Assembly: GCA_947359465.1 (NCBI GenBank)
Contig: OX375881.1
Span: 116,804,738-116,868,737 of the forward strand
Direction of reading: 5' to 3'
Source of the DNA: Metellina segmentata
Lineage: Eukaryota; Arthropoda; Arachnida; Araneae; Tetragnathidae
Length of the DNA: 64,000 nucleotides
The translations under genes and the position numbers were made by a program. The notes beneath the pieces are model-generated. The model searched no databases. It had not been told where the DNA came from and was given only the letters and a program-made list of their open reading frames with translations. Positions 47,599 to 58,500 of the stretch are shown here, piece after piece; the first letter of the stretch is position 1, and each line of letters begins with the position of its first letter.

Positions 47599-48078
47599 TT
47601 AAGATCTGCTATAAGACCTGACACCAACTACTCCATAGACCAAATAGTATATGGAACCAATATTAAATTACCAGGTGAGTTTTTGATTCACCTACTACCA
47701 AAATTGATCACGAAACCTTTGTAACTAAGTTACAGAATTTTATGGCAGACCTAATACCAGGTAAACTTTCCACTCCTAGAAATCAGAAGATCACTGTTCA
47801 CAAGGATTTGAAATCTTGCTCTCATGTATTTGTGAGGACAGACCAAGTAAGAAAAGCACTCGAACCCGCATATGATAACCATTTTCTGTGATCAAAAGAT
47901 TTGAAAAATATTTTACAGTTTCAGTGAACACTAAACATATCAATACATAGGCTAAAACCAGCTTATTTGTTCGTTACAGACACAGTGCCTTTCGAACCCA
48001 CTGTTGTTAAACAATCAGATGAGAATCCAGTTGCAAAACACTCTCACCTCTTATATGATAATAAACATCCTACTACTT
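47599..48078 (+). pseudogene. Gypsy (Ty3) integrase C-terminal fragment
   Basis: Starting exactly at the TTAA, the reading gives LRSAIRPD, then YSIDQIVYGTNIKLPGEF, a +1 shift near 47685, then VHKDLKSCSHVFVRTD with VRKALEPAYD, and later HRLKPAYLF after another shift. These are the standard end-of-integrase motifs of gypsy Pol (ELVYG, FVHKDL, CSHVFVR). Everything upstream of the TTAA is not gypsy. A 3' LTR may follow near 48440-48800, but I could not define it. Confidence 0.8.
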
Positions 48079-48120
48079 GAAGTGGTTGATTAATATGGAA
48101 ACCTGTAAGATTCCAGTACT

Positions 48121-48183
48121 GATTATGTTTGTAAAAGTTCCAGTTTGATTATGTTTGTAAAATTCCAGTTTGATTATATTTGC
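48121..48183. repeat. Short tandem repeat, about 25 bp unit
   Basis: Two and a half units of the type gattatgtttgtaaaa followed by ttccagttt. Confidence 0.7.
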
Positions 48184-48189
48184 ATCCGG

Positions 48190-48950
48190 TGATCCCAGCA
48201 AGAACAAATTGCCGAGTATCTAGAAAGTTAAGATTTCTTCATGATTTTAAGCTGTAATTTAAGTATAATGACTAAAATGTTTTTGTATAATATTTTCATT
48301 CTTAACGTGCAACGTACTTAACATTGTTCAACATTAATATTTGGGTATTGTGATAGCTGCAGTAAAATGATTAATTTTTGGCAGTACTGTCCCTGCCATA
48401 GTTTCTGATAATCGTAACTCAGTTACTGGTGTGGGAGTAAAGTTGTTACAGAATAATTCTGATTCCAACCGATAAATGGCTGAACTAAGAAAGTTGTTAC
48501 ATCATAACCAGTTAACTGTTATCGATTTAAGAAAAGTAAAAAAATATATAATTAGTAAAATAATAATAATTTTAAATTTGTCACTGTAATAATTATTATT
48601 AAGTAAATAATTGTTATCAATTTTTATGATTGATTTTAAAACATTAATTAAGCATTTGTTATTTTGATAATATTTGTACGAACTGAACTGATGTAAAAGT
48701 TTGACTGTAAATCGAACTGTGTTTTGTTTGTTGTGTATATAAAATTGGTGTGTATTCTCACTCGTTATTTCTACCAATTATCGTCTTGATGTTGAAAGAG
48801 CTCTCGAGATTTTTTCAATAGGTGTATTCACACAACTTCAACAACGTTGATAGTTAGTGGACTGCAAGGCACTAATAGAGTAAACAAGAAGAGAACTGAA
48901 GGATAACGCTAAGGAAGGTTTTTGGACTATAGGTTAAAGGCTATATTCAC
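48190..48950. other. AT-rich, possible decayed gypsy 3' end
   Basis: gtgtgggagtaaagttgtta near 48430 resembles a polypurine tract followed by an LTR start, and tgtatataaaa near 48735 resembles a TATA box. There is no second LTR to compare. Confidence 0.25.
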
Positions 48951-48957
48951 CAAATGT

Positions 48958-49078
48958 CCACACTACGACAACGTGAATGCATTTGAGGACGCTAAATATT
49001 TAATGTGCACCAGCCCCCTTTGTACACGACGATCTTTGGTTGGATTTGAACTCGTAACCATCCGTTATCCATGAAAGA
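48958..49078 (-). repeat. SINE type B fragment
   Basis: gtgcaccagcccccttt, gtacacgacgatctttggtt and gaactcgtaaccatccgt are the reverse of the type B head-body junction. Confidence 0.6.
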
Positions 49079-49089
49079 TGGCCGAGTTG

Positions 49090-49805
49090 TACGATATTAA
49101 ACTCTCGACCAGTCATGGTTGCACAAAAAAGCGCCCTCTGTTGAGCGTAGCCACAAATTAGCCAGATGTGAGATGTACTCTCAGACAATAAGTTGTCTTG
49201 TTCAGAAGTAAATTAAATATATATTTTTAAATAAACATATTTACTTTTTCGGATGTTATAGTATTGAGCTCCACTCCCAGTGACATGATGTATTGCCTCT
49301 CATCGGAAGTTCCTTATTTAGGGGGTGATATCAAAATTTACGTAAGTATTGAGTTGTTTTAGAGTGTGTTCCCAAGATACTAGATTTAGAGTATATTATC
49401 AAAAGAAAAGGTATTTTGAAGTGTATCACGGTTTTAGTTATTCGGTTTAGCTTATTTTCCACGCATACACATCTAGTTTCTTATTTCGGAGCAATACCCA
49501 GACACTTTAAAGTACGACGTTACATAAAATTCCTTCCTTCCAGAGACTTTTCGAGTGTGATGCATTATCTCTTTGTCAACTGATTTCTAAGAGTATTCTC
49601 GCCCACTACAGAAATCGGGACTTACGCAAATGTTCTGTCATTAGATGTTGCATCGTCAAACGATGATAAAAATCGAACAAAAAATATTTCACTTAGCAGT
49701 CAAGTGACTACTAGTCGAAATCTGCGCCACACTTTCAGACGATCCCCTAAATAAACCTACTCCGTCTACTTATATTTCACGTCTATGCATAGAGCATTCC
49801 CTGTT
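49090..49805. other. No recognisable gene
   Basis: Nothing identified on either strand. Confidence 0.4.
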
Positions 49806-49811
49806 AATTTT

Positions 49812-50002
49812 GCTGAGTTCCCCAGCAGTTGAGCTGAACACCCACTCCAAGTTCCCTCACCCCGCCTGCTTCAGGGCATTTGAAACCACGGCAGATTTAA
49901 CGTGCTCCAATCCATATGTGCACGACGGTCTTTGGTTGGTTAGAATTTAGAACTAGCAACCCTCAGGTTGCTTTTCCGATACTCTACCAATCAGGCTGCA
50001 GC
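49812..50002 (-). repeat. SINE type B, partial
   Basis: Reverse body (gaaaccacggcagatttaac) and head (caaccctcaggttgcttttc, ccgatactctaccaatcag). Confidence 0.65.
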
Positions 50003-50054
50003 AGCCGCACGCTCATTCTTGGTTTAAAGTGTGATTGGAATACCGATTCAATAT

Positions 50055-51194
50055 GCTCAAAGAAGACGAGTCAGTTTGGAGTTATAGAATATCTTTATTA
50101 CTTCTCCAAAAAAATATTTGATGTTCTGTTATCTAGGAACAATTCCAAATGAACCAGCTGTGGCAGTACGTGTAGACATCCGGCCTTCTAAACTCTACGA
50201 ATGCTCCCCTCGTGTCCGCAGGAATTTTGACGTATTTATAGAAAGGAGGGTGGGCGAACACGAGGAGGGCACCCGCAGAGCTCTTCTGGTCCAGGATGGC
50301 TATCGTTGCTCAACAGGTCTTGTAGTTCAGCTGTTGGCATGCTCAAAGACGAGGAGTCGGTTTGGTGCTATAGAATATTTTTATTTCTTCTCCAATAAAT
50401 ATTTGATGTTCTGTTGCCTAAGAGCCATTCCAAATGAACCAGCTGGAGCAGTACGTGTAGACATCCGGCCTTCTAAACTCTACGAATGCTCTCCTCGTGT
50501 CCGCAGGAATTTTGACGTATTTATAGAAAGGAGGGTGGGCGAACACGAGGAGGGCACCCGCAGAACTCTTCTGGTCCAGGATGACTATCGTTGCTCAACA
50601 GGTCTTGTAGTTCAGCTGTTGGCATGCTCAAAGACGAGGAGTCGGTTTGGTGCTATAGAATATTTTTATTTCTTCTCCAATAAATATTTGATGTTCTGTT
50701 GCCTAAGAGCCATTCCAAATGAACCAGCTGGAGCAGTACGTGTAGACATCCGGCCTTCTAAACTCTACGAATGCTCTCCTCGTGTCCGCAGGAATTTTGA
50801 CGTATTTATAGAAAGGAGGGTGGGCGAACACGAGGAGGGCACCCGCAGAACTCTTCTGGTCCAGGATGACTATCGTTGCTCAACAGGTCTTGTAGTTCAG
50901 CTGTTGGCATGCTCAAAGACGAGGAGTCGGTTTGGTGTTATAGAATATTTTTATTTCATCTCCAATAAATATTTGATGTTCTGTTGCATAAGAGCCATTC
51001 CAAATGAACCAGCTGGAGCAGTACGTGTAGACATCCGGCCTTCTAAACTCTACGAATGCTCTCCTCGTGTCCGCAGGAATTTTGACGTATTTATAGAAAG
51101 GAGGGTGGGCGAACACGAGGAGGGCACCCGCAGAGCTCTTCTGGTCCAGGATGACTATCGTTGCTCAACAGGTCTTGTAGTTCAGCTGTTGGCT
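50055..51194. repeat. Four-copy 285 bp tandem repeat (minisatellite)
   Basis: Units: 50055-50340 (286 bp), 50341-50625, 50626-50910 and 50911-51194. Units 2-4 are almost identical; unit 1 is more diverged and has one extra base. The unit length is a multiple of three, so one plus-strand frame (50118-51221) stays open through all units and predicts four copies of a 95-residue repeat. I recognise no domain in it, and an intermittent acceptor-like cctaag/ctag is the only splice hint. Satellite DNA is the simplest reading. Confidence 0.9.
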
Positions 51195-51229
51195 TACCTA
51201 AAAGTAAGGAAACGTACATAAATTTTATT

Positions 51230-52455
51230 AACGAGGAAAAACAGTTTGCTTACAATTTTACAATCCTCCGATTTTTTAAACTTGTTTACACTACACTGGT
51301 AAATATTTTTATGTTTCATTTTGATTTCCTCGATTTTATTTTTCTATCTGAAAAACGAAAGCTTGCCTTTAACAAAATAAGGTTCCTTAAAATTTGGCAG
51401 AAGTTCTTTATTGTTGGTGGGTTGCTTTTCAGTAGTAATATTGTTGAATGATCAATACTGGGTTAAGCTCCTTTCAAAAAATAAACGAAAATTGCCAAAT
51501 TATGGACATACACATACATGGAAAGCATTACTGACATCCGATAATACACCAAATGAGGAATTGAACACGAGAGGAAGTACTTAAACATTCCATAATGTAA
51601 CAGTATTAACAATATTTATAAAAACATTAAATATAATTAATAAAATGTAATAATTTACTAATTGTAACAGTGGGAACTATGTCCTTATTCAGCCTTCCTT
51701 AAAGTTTGCTAGCTACTAAATATCTCAACCATCAATGTCAGGTCAGTGTTAGGACCGACTCGACACTTCATGACAATCTCCAGGAGAGATTTAAATATTT
51801 ATTTGCCCCTTATTCACAATATTCGATCAATGACGCTAACTAAACTTAATTTGTTTAAATATATTGTACAGCTTTTTAAAAAGATTACTCTGTAAGGATA
51901 AAGCAGTCTTGGTAGATTTAATTTCAGAGAAGACTAACTTCCAAACTATGAAAAAAATTGACTAAGAGTTCAAATTTTGTTTCCGGAAATTATCTTCTGC
52001 CATTTGGGTCATAATTGTAAGGCCTACTGTAATATGTTACGTAAAGATGCCAGAAGATGCTATTTTAGTCTGTGCAGAAAAACAAATTAGTTAAAAGTTA
52101 TTTAATACAATTCTATTTTTTTACCACTCAATTTTTGATTCATTTTATTGTATTTGAGAATATATTTAAAAAATCTAAATCCAATGGCTAGGAAGAGCGG
52201 CAAGCCACTAACATATGGGTCACCATTTAATATTTATCGGATGTTCTAAAGCGGAAAGTTAAGGCATTTTCCTATAGATTTATACTGATTCAATTGAGAT
52301 ATTTTATAAATAAAAATGAAACTTTATTTATATTAATACATTGTAGAAAGTGATCTAAGATTTCTTGCACACATTTGAGATATACTCAATTGAAAGAATA
52401 AAAGTTAATTTTATAAAACAAATTAAGATATAAATTAATGAAGAATCAAGATGCG
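51230..52455. other. No recognisable gene
   Basis: AT-rich. If the IQSEC gene continues below 52461 this is intron sequence. Confidence 0.4.
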
Positions 52456-52460
52456 CTTAC

Positions 52461-52530
52461 CTATCTGTTCAAAAGAGCTACCACTGTTCAAAAGAGCCTG
52501 AACTTCCTTTTCGAATTGCTCTTCTTAATA
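52461..52530 (-). CDS. IQSEC: Candidate IQSEC exon 11 with a 19 bp duplication
   Basis: Acceptor ATTTTTACAG, donor GATAG|GTAAGC, phase compatible with exon 10. The frame gives [17 protein letters not shown] and then TAG. The KGSSGSFEQ part resembles the post-PH serine motif of vertebrate IQSECs. ctgttcaaaagag occurs twice, 19 bp apart (52465-52477 and 52484-52496). Removing one unit would keep the frame open to the donor. It may be a true C-terminal alternative, a duplication allele or an assembly artefact. Confidence 0.45.
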
Positions 52531-55500
52531 CTGTAAAAATATTCATCTGTGAGAAATTAGTTAATTCTGAGTACATAAAGTAATACACAGTGTACCAATT
52601 ACTACGCTCATGACATTAATGCAATGGCGACCGTCTGCAGTGATAAGAGAAGAAAATTACCCAGAGGGATTCAGTGTATATAAAGCATTCAATCAGGTCC
52701 TCTAACCATGAACTTTTATGTTGGTACTTTCAAACTGCTTCTCTCAAGCTTTTTTATTCAGTCAAAAATATATTGTTGCATACATATTCAATTAAAAAAA
52801 AAGAGAATGATTTTCAAAAATGAACTTTGTTGACAGATTTTTGATAGTTCCATGGCTTGATTGAACAGATTGTAGGGTGCACCAAAATAAACTTATTTTG
52901 TATCAAATCTAACTTTTGTTGTTTTATTTTTTGTCACTGTGAATATGTGTCTGCAACTGTGTAAAGTGCAAGAGTAAGCTGTTTGGGATGTTTGCAAATA
53001 ATTTTCTTTTCAATTCCGGCATCCGTAAAACATATTTTGTTTTTGATCGAGCATTATATATTCAGACATGGATCCGACAACGGAAACTGTAGAGTTGATC
53101 AAAGATGATAACATAAAACGCTTTCCTAATAATAGAGTACCAAGCCGTCAAACGTCTGAATGTTTAAACAGCTGAATGGTGCAATTTGAATTTTTTATGC
53201 TAGCGCACATGATGCAGGTGGGCCATGTTCTAGCTCTCCAGAAATGAAAGACACTCCATACAAGACTGAGAGAACTCAAGGTAAATAAAATTATCCACTG
53301 CACACTTCGGGAGTGCTCACATTTCTTAGCCAACTCATATCATACCCGTAGGCATGGAATGTCCGGTTTACCACAGCTTGGAGTGCTAACTTGAAACGGT
53401 ACATGATTAGGCACATGGTTCTTGGGGAAGGGTACAAGGTATAACCTTTGAGCAGTTCATCTGTATCATCGGAAGGCCCTTACATTAGATGCACTCTAGC
53501 CACCTCGAAATACATGTAATGCTTGAACAAATTCCGCATACCAAATAACAAAGTTAAAAAGAGAATAGTTGGCAAACAGTTCCCTAACATACTTTTTGAA
53601 TAAAAATATTTATTTGTTGCATCCTAAAAAAATTTTTGATTAAAGTTTGAACTGGGAATTTTGAATTACCCCGTATACAGAAAAAAAAAACACATTTTGC
53701 ACACATACGCAATAAATGATAATAATGTACATTGGTACTTTTAACCTTAGTGTTATGTATTTATATTTATATATCCATAGCAGTACAGACCTATTCTTGC
53801 TTCTAAAATTAAATACTAATCTTTCTTTATACCTAGGAATTTTAAGGTGTGATTATTCTATAATTTTAAGACAGATACATTAAACAAATCCAACACTCTC
53901 ATGCAGGTAACTTACGTTCCTCTTGAAGATCTAGTAAGGAATTAGACAATTCTGATGGCAAGAAGATGTTTTCTGATGAGCCACTTTCTGATGAGAGTTT
54001 CGAAGTTTGAGGAACTATTTCCATATCGGCAACTACAGTGCGTCTGTTCGCAGTGCCTCTAAACCTCCTCATCTTCTCACCTTCGATTCTTAGGTTTTCC
54101 ATTTCTTCCATCTAAATAACAAAGTTATAATTGAAGTTCGTTTTCGGAAATAGTTTGGGTTCAGACAAACATGCTTTATAGCTGACTATCCACTGTACCT
54201 CACCATTTGGTTTGGTGAGGTCATTTCCCATCTTACATCGCTCTTGCATTGTTGAATGTAAATCATTTTGCTCTCATGCCCAATCGAAGAACAAGATATA
54301 AAAGGGGACTTCTACCCTGACTTGGAGAAGACAAAAAACCCAGAGAGGGTAGCAGAGACCGTTTGTAAAAGAAAGGAAATCTTAATATCGTGCAACCGAA
54401 AAAAATAGATTATTACATTACTGTCCACCAGTCACCTACAATGTCCTATGTGTGCCATTTTTCATCCATATTAAAGCAAATTTATACAGAAATAGATATA
54501 AAATATCTCATTACTTAACATCCTGTGTGACATTCATATGTAAAGGAATGAATGAATATGGGATGAATGACTGAACAAGAAAATGGAAAAATTCAGTTTT
54601 CTTTCTTATACGATTATTTTTTATTTGATAGCTTGATATTCATTTATTAAAAATTGAAGTACTTGTGCTAAGTCAGAAATACTTTTTCATTTATATTAGA
54701 TTAAATTGCTTTTATAAATATATAAATTATATAAATATCTCATCATTTGACATAAACTTAAACTATCATAACAGTCTCACAAAAGAAACACAAAGCGGTA
54801 GTTTAGTTTATTAAGCAAACTTCTTGATGTAATGAATTAAACTAGTATAAGTAAGAATATGTAAGCTCTATACTATTGAATACATTTTGATTTTTTTGAT
54901 TATGATAGTTTGCATAGCAAATTTTGTAGTAAAATAATTTGATTTTTAAAAACTCCGATCTCTGGTATCAAGAAAGTAAGAATGCAAGGCTTATTTAGAT
55001 AAATATATTTTAACATGAAATATTTTTCGATCAAATAACAATGCAAATTAATGGAACTTTTACTGTTTTAATAGTATGTACACAGAAAAGTAGTCATACT
55101 TTTTATTAGAAAAATGAAATACTTTACCTCCAAAATTGATTCTTTCAACTCTTCCACAAATCTTGACCTATCGTGCTCATTTTTAGCATTGAAAGTTATC
55201 AGTACTTTTTCATCAACTCTTTGACTGAGACGAATTCCATGTGGGTAGTCTATAGAACAATAAACCATTGTTAGAATGAATGCATAATATACAGATTTAA
55301 CTTTAGTAGTTTTGTCCAATATATATTTTATTGAATGCAAAATTTTCACCTTGTAATAATTTACAAATTTATATACTAACCATTTATAATTGGTCGTATT
55401 CTATCAAAGCCATATTTTTATGTTTCAACTCAACCTCAAAATCACGATTCTAACAATTACATTTGGCATAAAAAAAGCTTTCACAATCTTATAATAAATT

Positions 55501-58500
55501 ATCAATTTTCAGTTATGTGCAAAAAATGTTATATTTTTCAATTCTTGTATCCAAACTTTCTAGGTCATGTATAATCTAAATCTAATCGGCATGTTAATAA
55601 TTGTCAATAACAAATGAATTCATATATCTTTAACATAATTCACTGATAATACTTACATGGGGCTTCAAACAGTGTTACACTCATGCCACATAAAGGAAAA
55701 GATTGCCTGTATTTATAAGTAACATTTCTTTTCTTTTTGGTTACCTAATCAGAAAAAAGAATGTTTTAATTATTAAAATGGAAAAGTAATTGATAAAATT
55801 ACATATTTTTATACTTACATCTTCATATAGTTGAAATTTGCTTTCAATTATAGTATAAAGCTATGTTACTCATTCTACATAAACAGTTCAAAAAGAAACC
55901 AATGTGTATAATTTTCTAATTCAGTATCAACTTATAAGAATGTTTATATTTTCTCAAGACAAAAAAAATCACACATGCTACACAAGCATTGTCTGTCTTG
56001 CTGTAGAAACAGGACACCACTATCCCAAATAGAATTCTTGAAACATTCTAGTTGGTCATATTGCACTTAGCTACTCTTGGTCTCCTGCTTGAGGCTAGTA
56101 TTGGTCAAGATTCTAAGAAAGTCCATCCTAACCCCATGTACTTTTCTCCAGTGGTGTGTTATAACAGGAATATATCCTGAACAGGAAGGTGATCCTCTGA
56201 TGTTTTGTTTCGCGCTAACAAGGTATTTGTGTGATAAAAGTACGCATGATTGAAAGAAGAAAAAATAAAAGGAAAGTTAATTTATTAACTGACTTACTAC
56301 ACAAAAGCCCTCTCAAATCATATAATCCCTATTTCTAGAGTGACTCTCAATACACGCCATTATGTTTGAAGCAGTTCTTGAGGTAAACTTCATGAAAATG
56401 TGCAGTCTGTTTGTAAAATATGTTGATTAAATAATGTGCTGTCATAAATGAGTGACAAAGTTACCATTAATAAATCGTTGAACAGGAAAACTTCTCTTTT
56501 ATGGACTCCTCGTCGTTCTTTTTTACTGTCGCCGTTAACTTCATTCAGTCGACAGTTGCAGACAAGGCGCCTGTGAGGTAAGGTCAGGTTCTACAAAATT
56601 AAACAAACAGAATTATAGCAATTTTAAAACACAAAAATTTAAACTAAGTACTTAAACTAAGAAAACTTAAACAAAAATAGTACTTAAAACTAAGTTAAAA
56701 TAAAGATTTTATTAACGTTTTATATCTTTTTACTTGTATGGACATATAATGTACTAATTTGTTGATAGATTGTTCTTTACAAATGTTCTACCTTTATAGG
56801 CACTAGAAGTGTCCAATCTACATTTTTATAACATCCGATATATTGGTAACATTTAATTTGCATGGTTTGAGAAGATACTTACAGGTTTTTTCGCAACAAT
56901 AGTTTGTTGAACTTTGAAAACTTCAGTTACGTGGTCTGATCCAATTTTGAATTCATCCATTTTGATCCTTTCATAAATGCCAATTAACATATCGCGATCC
57001 AAATCGTGACCATCATCAATAGCTATTAAAATGTAGAAAAATAGATTACTATAAATTCAAAATATTCATCAAAACACGTACTATCCAGATATGTTTAAAT
57101 ACATAAAAAAACCACAGAGGCACTCACATCGAAGATTACGTACAAACTGCTCCATTTTCATCCGTCGAACATCTTTCATGTTGCGTGTGTGGAGGTCAGT
57201 ATTTAGCATCATGATGGCGAATGCTAGCACAAATACAGTCTCAGGGTTGTGCAATTTAGAAGCTACATCCGGGTTGCAGGCAAGGTAGCGATGGCTGAAG
57301 ACTTCCACTAGTTTTTCAATCTTTTGTGCTTCTCCCTAAAAGTACATATAAACCATTCACCAATGCTCATAAATATACAAGTATTATTGGATATGTTAAT
57401 GAAATAATCTTTACTTTCCAGAAAAAATGGTTTTATTTTAAGGAAAAATTTAAGTGTGCATAACGTAAATTTATTAATTCATGGAACTTTATTAATACAT
57501 GTGTGTTGCTCTAAACTATTCTTGTTTTGACCCTATTGTATGTTTCAAAGCATGTGTGGTGGAGAAATTCAATTAATTTAATAATTATAACTGTTTGTGA
57601 AAGCAATAGATTTATCAATGGAATAGTTTTTGTTCTGTTGAAATTATCTGTATTTTTTTCTATGAATGTAATTTTATACATCATGTATAAGTTTCATCAA
57701 ATAAATTTTTCCCTAATACTTACAGGCATCCTAAAGTAAGTCTGAAACTTTCGGAGAGCAACATCAACTTCCATGTCTGCGAAGTCCAGATCTTCCACAA
57801 AATTTCTGTTTAAGGCAAATAGAATCAAGATTAAAAATAAAGAATTTATTCATATTTTAAAACATAGTACAACCATGAAACACAATAAAAATTGTTCCAA
57901 GATTTCTTATAATATTAATAAGATTACTTCCAATGTTCAAAAATAAAAATTTCTTCTGTAACATATAATTTATGTACAGTTTGAATTTTTAAAAACAGTG
58001 GGAAATCAGTGTTATAAAAGTAAAATTTAAATAATTTTACTTTAATACTGAATTCAAAATTAATCAAAATTTGAATTCTAGGGTGAACACTGACAATTTT
58101 AGGTAAAGTAGTTTTAAATCATAATTATCAATCACGAAAGAAATAAAAAAAATTATTTTCACATATATGTGTAAAAAAATTGAGCTTAAACTACTTCGAA
58201 TTTGAACATTTCGTTAACAATTTGTTAATAAAAGTCATGTATTTTTACATTTAAAATATACTTATTCACCCATGCAATTTCAACCATTAAATATTATTAC
58301 TTTTAATGTATTAACCTATAGACTACGGCTGGTACACCAGTTGTAAAATGATTGTTTCAATGAAGAATTTAGACGACGGACAGTACATCAGTTGTAACTT
58401 GAAAGTTATAGGAATCGCGCCAAGAAAGAATAGCTCTTCTGATATCTATAGCCGTAGTAAAAAGGTTAATATCAGCGATTTTCAACTTTTTTCATCACAA

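Noticed and set aside
48440..48800. Gypsy 3' LTR
   Set aside because: A polypurine-like tract and TATA-like box are present, but there is no second LTR to define the ends.
50118..51221. 367-codon open frame as a protein gene
   Set aside because: The frame is open because the repeat unit is divisible by three; no domain, no clear start context, no splice structure.
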